From the NCBI GenBank assembly GCA_963783785.1, contig CAWAOQ010000010.1, positions 62,001 through 126,000 of the forward strand: a stretch of 64,000 nt of DNA. Reading direction: 5' to 3'. Of the stretch, positions 50,254-58,524 are shown one piece after another. Position numbers and translations under genes: made by a program. Below the pieces are notes generated by a model. That model saw nothing but the letters and a program-made list of their open reading frames with translations. It did no database searches and was not told the origin of the DNA. The stretch is from CADEEN01 sp963783785. Its GTDB lineage: Bacteria > Pseudomonadota > Gammaproteobacteria > Burkholderiales > Burkholderiaceae_C. Numbering within the stretch: the stretch's first letter is position 1; each line of letters opens with the position of its first letter.

Positions 50254-51222
50254 TCAGAGCCAGCCGGCTTTGCGAAAGCGCCGGTACATCAGGCCGCAGA
50301 CGCCGGCGATCGCGGCCAACGCGAGCGGATAGCCCCAGCGCCACTTCAGCTCGGGCATGTGCTCGAAGTTCATGCCCCAGATGCCGACGAAGGCGGTGGC
50401 CACGGCGAAGATGCCGGCCCAGGCTGCCAGCCGCTTGGTTGTCTCCGACTCCTCGATCGTCACCATCGACAGATTGACCTGGATCGCGGTGGCAATGGTT
50501 TCGCGCAGGGCATCGAGCGTGGTGTTGCAGCGCACGAGGTGGTCGTAGACATCGCGAAAGTAGTCCTGCGAGCGCTCGCAGACCTGCGGTACACGGCCGC
50601 CGAGAAGCTTGCCGGTCGCCTCCATCAGCGGCACCACGGCATGCCGCAGCACGCCGACGCGGCGCTTCAGGCCATACAGGCGCTCGATGTTCTGGCGCGC
50701 CGAGCCCGGCTCGAAGATCTGCGCCTCGATGGTCTCGATCTCGTCTTCCATCGCGTCGATCAATGGGAAGTAGCGGTCGACGACCGCGTCCATCAGCGCG
50801 TAGAACACGAACGACGAACCATGGCGCAGCAGGTGCGGCTCGCGCTCGGCGCGCTCGCGCACGCCGAGAAAGCTCTGCGTCGACCGGTTGCGCACCGACA
50901 GCACGAAGTTGTGACCGACGAAGACGCACACCTCACCGACCTGCAACTCGTCGGTCGGCGCGTACTCGATCATGTGCATCACCGTGAACACGGTGTCGCC
51001 GTACTCCTCGATCTTCGGCCGCTGGTGGCCGTGGCGCGCATCCTCGACGGCCAGGTCGTGCAGACCGAACTGGCGCTGCATCTCGAGCAACTCGTCGGAC
51101 GAGGGATCCTTCAACGCGACCCAGACGAAACATCCCGAACGTTCGAGATAACCGCCGATCTCGGCAATCGCGACGTCCGCCAGCTTGGTACCCTGCTCGT
51201 AGGCAACGCAATTGATCAGCAT
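50254..51222 (-). CDS. corA: CorA-family magnesium/cobalt transporter
   Basis: Pentameric inner-membrane divalent-cation channel. From the ATG at 51222 the 322 residues have a large cytosolic domain (KDPSSDELLEMQRQFGLHDL, DTVFTVMHMIEY, NRSTQSFLGVRERAER). Two C-terminal helices follow, with the signature GMN in FVGIWGMNFEHMPELKWRWG and the second helix YPLALAAIAGVCGLMYRRF, and a basic end. It is the last gene before the hut cluster on this strand and has its own 57-base spacer after the ABC ATPase. No Mg-responsive leader is evident. Confidence 0.94.
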   Translation of the reverse strand: MLINCVAYEQGTKLADVAIAEIGGYLERSGCFVWVALKDPSSDELLEMQRQFGLHDLAVEDARHGHQRPKIEEYGDTVFTVMHMIEYAPTDELQVGEVCVFVGHNFVLSVRNRSTQSFLGVRERAEREPHLLRHGSSFVFYALMDAVVDRYFPLIDAMEDEIETIEAQIFEPGSARQNIERLYGLKRRVGVLRHAVVPLMEATGKLLGGRVPQVCERSQDYFRDVYDHLVRCNTTLDALRETIATAIQVNLSMVTIEESETTKRLAAWAGIFAVATAFVGIWGMNFEHMPELKWRWGYPLALAAIAGVCGLMYRRFRKAGWL

Positions 51223-51279
51223 GGGTTGGCCCGGGGATGGATCGCCGGCGATCTTCTCACGCAGCAACCGGCGACGGCG

Positions 51280-52059
51280 TCACGCCGCAGCCGCCATCGC
51301 TTCCTGTGCCGCACGCACTTCCACCCTCACCTGCTCGGTCAACTCGGCCTTCAGTTCGGTGAAGGCCGATGTGGTCTTCACCGAGTAGTGGCGAGGGTGC
51401 GGCAATGGCACCGCGCGATCGAGCTTGATGCGGCCGGGACGCGCGCTCATCACGACGACGCGGCTACCCATGAACACCGCTTCGTCGATGTCGTGGGTGA
51501 CGAACAGCACCGTCTTCTTCTCGGCCTCCCAGATGCCCAGCAACAACTCCTGCATCAACTCGCGCGTCTGGTGATCGAGTGCACCGAAGGGTTCGTCCAT
51601 CAGCAGCATGCGCGGGCCGTTGGCCAATGCGCGAGCGATCGCGGTGCGCTGCTGCATGCCGCCCGAGAGTTGCTTCGGGTAGTGGTGCTCGAAGCCGCGC
51701 AGGCCGACCTTGGCCAGGAAGGCATCGGCAACCTCGAGTTGCTGCGCGCGAGGCATGCCGCGTTCGCGCAGGCCGAAGCAGATGTTGTCGCGCACCGTGA
51801 GCCAGGGAAACAGCGTGTAGCTCTGGAACACCATGCCCCGGTCGGCGCCCGGGCCGTGCACCGGCCGACCATCGAGCAGTACCTCGCCTGCGGTCGGTTG
51901 ATCCAGCCCGGCCACGATCCGCAGCAACGTGCTCTTGCCGCACCCGCTGGGGCCCAGGATGGTGACGAAGTCGTTCTCGGCGACATCGAGGTTGGTGGCC
52001 TGCAGCGCGAGCGTGGTGTCGAAGCGGCGCTCGACGCCGCCAATGCTGAGTATGTTCAT
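51280..52059 (-). CDS. ABC transporter ATP-binding protein (taurine/nitrate type) in the hut operon
   Basis: ATPase of an importer of the SsuB/TauB/NrtD class. The 259 residues contain Walker A in ILGPSGCGKSTLLRIVAGLD, the Q-loop GMVFQSYTLFPWLTVRDNI, the signature LSGGMQQRTAIARALANGP, Walker B MLLMDEPFGALDHQTRELMQ and the switch VTHDIDEAVFMGSRVVVM. It starts with an ATGA overlap on the permease gene and is the last of the run hutU-hutH-SBP-permease-ATPase. A role in uptake of histidine or a related imidazole compound is inferred from position. Confidence 0.9.
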   Translation of the reverse strand: MNILSIGGVERRFDTTLALQATNLDVAENDFVTILGPSGCGKSTLLRIVAGLDQPTAGEVLLDGRPVHGPGADRGMVFQSYTLFPWLTVRDNICFGLRERGMPRAQQLEVADAFLAKVGLRGFEHHYPKQLSGGMQQRTAIARALANGPRMLLMDEPFGALDHQTRELMQELLLGIWEAEKKTVLFVTHDIDEAVFMGSRVVVMSARPGRIKLDRAVPLPHPRHYSVKTTSAFTELKAELTEQVRVEVRAAQEAMAAAA

Positions 52060-52835
52060 CGCCCGAGCTGCGCCCAGGGGAACAGGTGCCGGTTGCCCCA
52101 CTTGAATGCCAGGTCGCTGACCAGCCCGATGAGGCCGATGACGATGATGCCGAAGATGATCTGGTCGGTCGCCAGCAGCGCCTGGCTGTCGGTGATCATG
52201 TGGCCGATGCCGCTCGAGGCACCGATCAGCTCGGCGACGATGACGTAGGTCCAGGCCCAGCCGAGCACCATGCGCAGGGTCTCGGCGATCTCGGGCGCCG
52301 CACCGGGAATCAGCACGCGACGAACCAGGCTGGCGTCGCTGCTGCCGAGCGTGTAGGCCGCCTCGACCAGGTCACGGCGGGTGTTGCCGACGGTGACGGC
52401 GATCATCAGCACCAGCTGGAAGAAGCTGCCGATGAAGATCACCGCCAGCTTCTGCGCCTCGCCGATACCGGCCCACAGGATCAGCAGCGGGATGAAGGCG
52501 CTCGCTGGCAGGTAGCGCGCAAAACTGACGAAGGGCTCGAAGAAGGCCTCGATCGGCTTGTACGCGCCCATCGCCACACCCAGCGGCAGCGCGATTGCGG
52601 CGGCGATGACAAAGCCGCCGAGCACGCGCCAGACGGTCATGCCGATGTCGTGAGCGAAATTCATCTCGGTCAGCAACGTCCAGCCGCTTCGCACCATCGT
52701 CAACGGATCGGCCAGAAAGGTCTTGCTGACGAAGCCGCTGAACGTCGCCGCCGCCCAGACGGCCACGAACAGCACGAAGAAGCTGATGCCGAGCACGACG
52801 CGCGTGCCCGGCGCCACCACCACCAGCGGCTTCAC
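52056..52835 (-). CDS. ABC transporter permease (taurine/nitrate type) in the hut operon
   Basis: Inner-membrane permease of the binding-protein-dependent class. The 259 residues have about six hydrophobic segments, starting VVLGISFFVLFVAVWAAATF. The EAA loop that docks the ATPase, EAAYTLGSSDASLVRRVLIP then GAAPEIAETLRMVLG, is near residues 155-185. It overlaps both neighbours by four bases, so binding protein, permease and ATPase are translationally coupled. Confidence 0.9.
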   Translation of the reverse strand: MKPLVVVAPGTRVVLGISFFVLFVAVWAAATFSGFVSKTFLADPLTMVRSGWTLLTEMNFAHDIGMTVWRVLGGFVIAAAIALPLGVAMGAYKPIEAFFEPFVSFARYLPASAFIPLLILWAGIGEAQKLAVIFIGSFFQLVLMIAVTVGNTRRDLVEAAYTLGSSDASLVRRVLIPGAAPEIAETLRMVLGWAWTYVIVAELIGASSGIGHMITDSQALLATDQIIFGIIVIGLIGLVSDLAFKWGNRHLFPWAQLGR

Positions 52836-53776
52836 TTGATGAAGCGGGTGTCGGCCAGCTTCGACAGGTCGGGAATCTGCTTGATGATGCCCACCTCCAG
52901 CAGCAGATCAGCCGCCTCCTTGCTGAACTGGCCGTGCTCTCCGGCGAAGAACTTCTGGTTCGCCGCGCGGTCCTGCCAGCGCAGATAGGCCTGGCTCTTC
53001 TCGAAAGCCTCGGCGCTCTGCTTGACGTCGGCGCCCATGATCTCGAAGCTCTTCTTCGGCTCGGCCTTGATCATGTCCACCGCGTCGAAGTAGGCATTGG
53101 CCAGCGCTTGCGCGGCCTTCGGGTTCTCGGCCAGGAACTTGGGCGTGCAGCCGAAGGTATCCATCACCATCGGGTAATCGAGTGTCGTGGCAATGATCTT
53201 GCCGGCCTCGGGCTTGGCGCGCACGGCACCCAGGTAAGGCTCGTAGGTCATCGCGGCGTCGATGCCCTCGGTGCCGGCGATCATGGCGTTCGCGGCGGGC
53301 TGCGGGCCCATGTTGACCACCTTGACGTCCTTCACCGACAGGCCGTTCTTCTTCAGGATCCAGGCCAAGCCGAAGTAGCCCGCGGTGCCCGGCGCGTCGG
53401 CCGCGACGGTCTTGCCCTTCAGGTCGCTGATCTTGCTGATGTTCGGCTTGACCACCATGCCGTCGGCGCCATAGCTCTTGTCGAGCTGGAAGATCTGCGT
53501 CGTCGCCACGCCGTTCGCGTTCCACACCACCCAGGTCTCGACCGTGGTCGCGGCGCACTGGATGTCGCCCGAGGCGATGGCCAGGTGGCGGTCCTTCTGC
53601 GGAATCTTCTTGATGCCGACATCCAGCCCGTGCTTCTTGAACAGGCCAGCCTCCTTGGCCAGCGTCAACGGCGCAAAGCCGGTCCAGCCGGAGATGCCGA
53701 TGGCAACCTTGGTTTCCTGGGCGGATGCGACGGCTGCCGTGGCAGCCAGGACGAGGGTGGTGACGGTGCGTTTCAT
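52832..53776 (-). CDS. ABC transporter substrate-binding protein (NMT1/TauA-like) in the hut operon
   Basis: Periplasmic binding protein of the taurine/nitrate/thiamine-precursor class. From the ATG at 53776 it has a Sec signal peptide (MKRTVTTLVLAATAAVASAQ, cleavage after AxA) without a lipobox. ISGWTGFAPLTLAKEAGLFK, IASGDIQCAATTVETWVVWN and DAPGTAGYFGLAWILKKNGL follow. Length is 314 residues. It lies 38 bases after hutH and is the first of three coupled transporter genes. The ligand cannot be read from sequence; histidine or urocanate is the inference from context. Confidence 0.88.
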   Translation of the reverse strand: MKRTVTTLVLAATAAVASAQETKVAIGISGWTGFAPLTLAKEAGLFKKHGLDVGIKKIPQKDRHLAIASGDIQCAATTVETWVVWNANGVATTQIFQLDKSYGADGMVVKPNISKISDLKGKTVAADAPGTAGYFGLAWILKKNGLSVKDVKVVNMGPQPAANAMIAGTEGIDAAMTYEPYLGAVRAKPEAGKIIATTLDYPMVMDTFGCTPKFLAENPKAAQALANAYFDAVDMIKAEPKKSFEIMGADVKQSAEAFEKSQAYLRWQDRAANQKFFAGEHGQFSKEAADLLLEVGIIKQIPDLSKLADTRFIK

Positions 53777-53814
53777 GCAGGCTCCTGTGTCGTTGTGATG
53801 CGGTGGGTGGACGG

Positions 53815-55353
53815 TCAGGCGGGAATCCACAGCGCGGGCAAGCCCGGCAGGTTGCGAAAGATACGCGACAGCGAACCATCGCGCACCAGCACGGTGGCGG
53901 CCTCGATGTCAGGCGCGAGGTAGCGATCGGTCGGCATCGCCGGGCAGCGCGAGCGCAGCAGCGCGTGGGCCGCCTCCAGCGGCACGGAACTCGCCAGCGG
54001 GCGCAGGAATTCGACGCCCTGCGCGGCGGCGAGCCACTCGATGCCAAGGATGTGCGCCACGTTGGCGATCATCGGCTGCAGCCGGCGCGCGGCGAACGTG
54101 GCCATGCTGACATGGTCTTCCTGGTTCGCGCTGGTGGGCAGCGAGTCCACGCTGGCCGGGTGGGCCAGCGACTTGTTCTCGCTCGCCAGCGAGGCCGCGG
54201 TGACATGCGCAATCATGAAGCCGCTGTTCAGGCCGGCATTCGAAGTCAGGAACGGCGGCAACCGCGACACGTTGCTGTCGATCAGCATCGCAATGCGGCG
54301 TTCGGCGATCGCGCCGACTTCGGCAATCGCATTGGCCATCGCGTCGGCCGCCAATGCCACCGGCTCGGCGTGAAAGTTGCCGCCGGAGATCATCGCGCCA
54401 TCCTCGGCAAAGACCAGCGGGTTGTCGGTCACTGCGTTGGCTTCGCGCAGCAGCACCAGCGCAGCGTGACGCAACTGGTCCAGACATGCGCCCACCACCT
54501 GCGGCTGGCAGCGCAGGCAATACGGGTCCTGCACGCGGTCGTCGCCTTCGAGGTGGCTCTTGCGAATCGAACTGCCGTCGAGCAGGCGCCGGTAATAGAC
54601 GGCCACGTCGATCTGACCCGGCTGGCCCCGCAACGCGTGGATGCGTGCATCGAATGGTCCATCACTGCCCCGCGCGGCATCCACCGTCAGCGCGCCGATC
54701 ACCAGCGCGGCCTCGAGAACCGGTTCGAACACGAACAATGCATGCAGCGCCAGTGCAGTGGAGACCTGCGTGCCGTTGATGAGCGCCAACCCTTCCTTGG
54801 CCTGCAGCGCCAGCGGCGCCAGGCCGGCCGAGCGCAGCACTTCGGCCGCGGGACGGCGTACGCCATCGACCACGCATTCGCCCTCGCCCATCAGGGCCAG
54901 CGTCATGTGCGACAGCGGTGCCAGATCGCCGGACGCCCCCACCGAACCCTGGCTGGGAATGAAAGGCACGATGCCGGCGTTGAAGGCGGCGAGCAACGCA
55001 CGCACGACCTCGGGCCGCACGCCCGAGTGCCCACGTGCGAGGCTGGCGGCCTTCAGCGCGAGAACCAGCCGCACCACGGCGGGCGCCATCGGCTCGCCGA
55101 CACCGACGCTGTGCGAGCGGATCAGGTTGCGCTGCAGCGTGGCGAGATCCTCGGTGCCGATGCGCGTCGACGCGAGCTTGCCGAAGCCGGTGTTGACGCC
55201 GTAGACCGCCGCGTCGCCGGCGGCGGCGGCCTGCACCACTGCAGCACTGCGGTCGATCGCCGGCCACGCAGCCGGGTCGAGTTCGAGCGGCTGACCGCCG
55301 CGGTGCAGAACCAGCAGGTCGTCGAGCGAAAGCGCACCCGGGGCGAGTCGCAT
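53815..55353 (-). CDS. hutH: Histidine ammonia-lyase
   Basis: First step of histidine breakdown: L-histidine to urocanate and ammonia. From the ATG at 55353 the 512 residues include AVYGVNTGFGKLASTRIGTE, the Ala-Ser-Gly triad that cyclises into the MIO cofactor in QGSVGASGDLAPLSHMTLAL near 140-159, and YCLRCQPQVVGACLDQLRHA. NFHAEPVALAADAMANAIAE and SANQEDHVSMATFAARRLQP follow. All motifs are intact. It overlaps the hutU stop by one base (TGATG), so histidase and urocanase are made together. Confidence 0.97.
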   Translation of the reverse strand: MRLAPGALSLDDLLVLHRGGQPLELDPAAWPAIDRSAAVVQAAAAGDAAVYGVNTGFGKLASTRIGTEDLATLQRNLIRSHSVGVGEPMAPAVVRLVLALKAASLARGHSGVRPEVVRALLAAFNAGIVPFIPSQGSVGASGDLAPLSHMTLALMGEGECVVDGVRRPAAEVLRSAGLAPLALQAKEGLALINGTQVSTALALHALFVFEPVLEAALVIGALTVDAARGSDGPFDARIHALRGQPGQIDVAVYYRRLLDGSSIRKSHLEGDDRVQDPYCLRCQPQVVGACLDQLRHAALVLLREANAVTDNPLVFAEDGAMISGGNFHAEPVALAADAMANAIAEVGAIAERRIAMLIDSNVSRLPPFLTSNAGLNSGFMIAHVTAASLASENKSLAHPASVDSLPTSANQEDHVSMATFAARRLQPMIANVAHILGIEWLAAAQGVEFLRPLASSVPLEAAHALLRSRCPAMPTDRYLAPDIEAATVLVRDGSLSRIFRNLPGLPALWIPA

Positions 55354-57068
55354 CAACGCAGCTCCGGCCGGGGGAGCATCGGCAGGTTCAGGCCCTGCTC
55401 GCGGGCGCAAGCAACGGCCTCGTCGTAGCCGGCATCGGCATGGCGCATCACGCCGGTGCCGGGGTCGTTCCAGAGCACGCGTTCGATGCGCCTGGCCGCA
55501 GCGTCGCTGCCATCGCAGACGATGACCACGCCGGCGTGCTGCGAGTAGCCCATGCCGACGCCGCCGCCATGGTGCAGGCTGACCCAGGTGGCGCCACCGG
55601 CCGTATTGAGCAGCGCGTTGAGCAGCGGCCAGTCGGAGACGGCGTCACTGCCATCCTTCATCGCTTCGGTCTCGCGATTCGGTGATGCCACCGAACCGCT
55701 GTCGAGGTGGTCGCGGCCGATCACGATGGGCGCCTTCAGCTCACCCGACTTGACCATCTCGTTGAATGCCAGCCCCGCGCGGTGGCGCTCGCCCAGCCCG
55801 ATCCAGCAGATGCGCGCCGGCAGGCCCTGGAAGGCGATGCGCTCGCCGGCCATGTCGAGCCAGCGGTGCAGGTGCGCGTCGGCAGGGAACAGCTCCTTCA
55901 TCTTGGCGTCGGTCTTGCGGATGTCTTCCGGATCGCCCGACAGCGCCACCCAGCGGAACGGCCCCTTGCCGCGGCAGAACAGCGGCCGGATGTAGGCCGG
56001 CACGAAACCAGGGAAATCGAAGGCGTTCTTCACGCCGCGGTCGAACGCGACCTGGCGGATGTTGTTGCCGTAGTCGACCGTCGGGATGCCCATGGCCTGG
56101 AAGTCGAGCATCGCCTGCACGTGCACCGCGCAACTCTGCGCGGCCGCGTCGCGCAACGCACCATGCTGCGTCGCATCGGCCTGCGCGGCACGCCAGGCCT
56201 CGACGCGCCAGCCCGCCGGCAGATAGCCGTTGACGAGATCGTGCGCGCTGGTCTGGTCGGTCACGAGGTCGGGCTTCATGCCGCCCGCCCGTGCGCGCTT
56301 GACCATTTCGGGCAGCAGTTCCGCGGCGTTGCCGAGCAGGCCGATCGAAACCGCCTTCTTCTGCGCCGTGTAGTTGGCGATGCGGGCCAACGCGTCGTCG
56401 AGGTCGGTCGCTTGTTCGTCGAGGTAGCGCGAACGCAGCCGGAAGTCGATGCGCGACTGCTGGCACTCGATGTTCAACGAGCAAGCGCCTGCGAAAGTGG
56501 CGGCCAGCGGTTGCGCACCGCCCATGCCGCCGAGACCGGCGGTGAGGATCCATCGTCCCGCCAGGCTGCCGCCGTAGTGCTGGCGACCGGCCTCGACGAA
56601 AGTCTCGTAGGTGCCCTGCACGATGCCCTGGCTGCCGATGTAGATCCACGAACCTGCGGTCATCTGGCCATACATCATCAGGCCCTTGCGGTCGAGTTCG
56701 TGGAAGTGCTCCCAGGTCGCCCACTTCGGCACCAGGTTCGAGTTGGCAATCAGCACCCGCGGTGCATCCGCGTGCGTCCTGAACACCCCCACCGGTTTGC
56801 CTGACTGGATCAGCAGCGACTCGTCCTCACCCAGCGAACGCAACGCACGCAGGATGGCCTCGTAGCAATCCCAGTCGCGGGCGGCCTTGCCGATGCCGCC
56901 GTAGACCACCAACGCGTCGGGGTTCTCGGCCACCTCGGGATCGAGGTTGTTCTGGATCATCCGGTAGGCGGCTTCGATCAGCCAGTTCTTGCAACTCAGC
57001 TGATTGCCGCGCGGGGCGCGTACCGGGTGCGGCTGGGCAATGCGGTGCAGGGAAGAGAGGTCGGTCAT
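55353..57068 (-). CDS. hutU: Urocanate hydratase
   Basis: Second step: urocanate to imidazolone propionate, using tightly bound NAD+. From the ATG at 57068 the 571 residues have LSCKNWLIEAAYRMIQNNLD, GKPVGVFRTHADAPRVLIAN, and the NAD-binding text TAGLGGMGGAQPLAATFAGA near 161-180. RICWIGLGERHRAGLAFNEM (active-site region with Cys) and GATWVSLHHGGGVGMGYSQH follow. It is the first gene of the leftward hut transcript, behind a promoter overlapped by a HutC operator. Confidence 0.97.
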   Translation of the reverse strand: MTDLSSLHRIAQPHPVRAPRGNQLSCKNWLIEAAYRMIQNNLDPEVAENPDALVVYGGIGKAARDWDCYEAILRALRSLGEDESLLIQSGKPVGVFRTHADAPRVLIANSNLVPKWATWEHFHELDRKGLMMYGQMTAGSWIYIGSQGIVQGTYETFVEAGRQHYGGSLAGRWILTAGLGGMGGAQPLAATFAGACSLNIECQQSRIDFRLRSRYLDEQATDLDDALARIANYTAQKKAVSIGLLGNAAELLPEMVKRARAGGMKPDLVTDQTSAHDLVNGYLPAGWRVEAWRAAQADATQHGALRDAAAQSCAVHVQAMLDFQAMGIPTVDYGNNIRQVAFDRGVKNAFDFPGFVPAYIRPLFCRGKGPFRWVALSGDPEDIRKTDAKMKELFPADAHLHRWLDMAGERIAFQGLPARICWIGLGERHRAGLAFNEMVKSGELKAPIVIGRDHLDSGSVASPNRETEAMKDGSDAVSDWPLLNALLNTAGGATWVSLHHGGGVGMGYSQHAGVVIVCDGSDAAARRIERVLWNDPGTGVMRHADAGYDEAVACAREQGLNLPMLPRPELR

Positions 57069-57103
57069 GGCGGGGCTCTGGCGGTCTGGAGACAATGCGC
57101 GAC

Positions 57104-57132
57104 AGTTTACTTGTCTAGACAACCCTACACAA
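57104..57132 (-). promoter_or_regulatory. Promoter of the hutU-hutH-ABC transcript
   Basis: On the minus strand TTGTGT (57132-57127) is followed after exactly 17 bases by TAAACT (57109-57104), a good sigma-70 pair about 35 bases before the hutU start. The -35 and the whole spacer lie inside the HutC-type operator at 57110-57133, so bound repressor would exclude polymerase. Confidence 0.7.
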
Positions 57133-57133
57133 G
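57110..57133. promoter_or_regulatory. HutC-type operator 1 (hutU side)
   Basis: A 24-base element with outer arms CTTGT and ACAAG and an inner perfect palindrome TTGTCTAGACAA (57111-57122). The core GTCTAGAC fits the HutC-subfamily GntR consensus GTMTAKAC. It is nearly repeated at 57180-57203 and overlaps the hutU promoter. Confidence 0.8.
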
Positions 57134-57179
57134 TTTCGGCATCCGCGTGTTTTCCCCAGGTCGGACTTGCGGACCCCAT

Positions 57180-57203
57180 CTTGTCTATACAGGCATACAC
57201 AAG
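57180..57203. promoter_or_regulatory. HutC-type operator 2 (hutC side)
   Basis: A second 24-base copy with the same outer arms CTTGT and ACAAG, the core GTCTATAC fitting GTMTAKAC, and the shared end TACACAAG. It is centred 70 bases from operator 1 and 13 bases before hutC. TTGTCT (57181-57186) and TACCAT (57204-57209), 17 bases apart, could be the hutC promoter, in which case the operator covers it and hutC represses itself. Confidence 0.75.
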
Positions 57204-57215
57204 TACCATCGCTGC

Positions 57216-57948
57216 ATGAACTTGCTGTCACCAAAGGCACGGCATGGCCCCGTCCCTCCTTATGCGCGCGTCAAGCAGGCGCTCAAGGACGGGCTGTCCG
57301 AGGGCCGCTGGCACGCCGGCGACCTGATGCCGTCCGAGGCCGAACTGGTGGCCCAGTTCGGCGTCAGCCGCATGACCGTCAGTCGCGCACTGCGCGAGTT
57401 GCTGGCCGAGGGCCTTGTCGACCGCGTGCAGGGCGTGGGCACCTTCGCAGCGCAGTTGCACCGCGATCTCGTCGACGCTGACGATCCGTGACCTGCACGA
57501 GGAGATCGAGGCGCGTGGCCATCGCCACCATGCCGAAGTGCACCTGGTGCGCGAGGAGCGCGCCACAGCGCCGCTGGCACAACAACTCGGACTGGCAGCG
57601 GGCGCGCCGGTGTATCACTCGCTGGTCGTGCACCACGACAACGGCGTGCCGCTGCAGTGCGAAGACCGCTACGTCAATCCAGCCTGCGCGCCAGACTACC
57701 TGAAGGTCGACTTCACCCGCACCACGCCGACGCAGCACCTGCTCGAGGTCGCCCCGCTGTGGGAGGCGCAGTACACGATCGAGGCCAGCCGCCCCACGGC
57801 ACAGGAGGCGCGCCTGCTCGGCATCGCGGTCGACGACCCGTGCCTGGTCGTCGTGCGCCGGACCATCAGCCGGGGCGTTCCGGTCACACTGGCGCGTCTG
57901 GTGCATCCCGGTTCACGATATCAACTGCAGGGGCGGTTCAACCCATGA
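57216..57948 (+). CDS. hutC: Histidine utilisation repressor HutC, GntR family (apparent +1 frame break)
   Basis: GntR/HutC repressor that releases DNA on binding urocanate. The winged-helix domain reads YARVKQALKDGLSEGRWHAG, PSEAELVAQFGVSRMTVSRA and LAEGLVDRVQGVGTFAAQL near residues 12-85. One extra base at about 57463-57465 shifts the frame; the UTRA effector domain continues ISSTLTIRDLHEEIEARGHR, VNPACAPDYLKVDFTRTTPT and ends QGRFNP. Corrected length is about 243 residues. No Shine-Dalgarno precedes the ATG, and the likely -10 ends six bases before it. The stop overlaps hutD (ATGA). Confidence 0.92.
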
Positions 57949-58524
57949 ACCCACGGCTGGTCCGCTGGATCGACGTGGCCGCGCAGCGTTGGCGCAATGG
58001 CGGCGGCAACACCCGCGAGATGCTGGTGTGGCCGCCCGGCGATGGCTGGCGCATTCGCGTCAGCGTGGCCGACGTCGAGAGCGATGGACCGTTCTCGGCC
58101 TACCCCGGCGTGTCGCGCTGGTTCGTCGTGTTGCAAGGCGCCGGCGTCGATCTGACCGTGGATGGCCAATTGCACCGCCGCAGGCGCGGTGACCCGCCAC
58201 TCGCCTTTGCTGGCGAGGCCACCACCACCTGCCACCTGATCGACGGCCCGACGCGCGATCTGAACCTGATGTTGCGCAAGGCGTCAGGAGCCATGTCCGT
58301 CGCGGTCGATGGCGCAGCGTGGTCGGCCACCACGACGCAATGCGGTCTGTACAGCGCCGTGGCCGGCCGCTGCCAGGCCGGTGCGCTCGACATCGCCGTG
58401 CCAGCCCACGCCCTGCTGTGGTTCGAGCAGGCGCCGCCCAGCGTCGTCTTCCATGCCGGAGAGCGGCCTGCCGGCGCTGATCGGTTGGTGGCTGGCGGCC
58501 ACGCCGTTGGAGACTGCCCCGTGA
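57945..58524 (+). CDS. hutD: HutD family cupin protein (apparent +1 frame break)
   Basis: Cupin-fold protein of hut operons; in Pseudomonas it is thought to limit hut expression rather than catalyse a step. It starts MNPRLVRWIDVAAQRWRNGG and GNTREMLVWPPGDGWRIRVS, then DVESDGPFSAYPGVSRWFVV and CHLIDGPTRDLNLMLRK. One extra base near 58456-58464 shifts the frame; corrected, the end reads SGLPALIGWWLAATPLETAP and stops at 58524. Corrected length is about 192 residues. Without the correction it appears fused to hutI. It overlaps hutC (ATGA) and hutI (GTGA). Confidence 0.9.
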
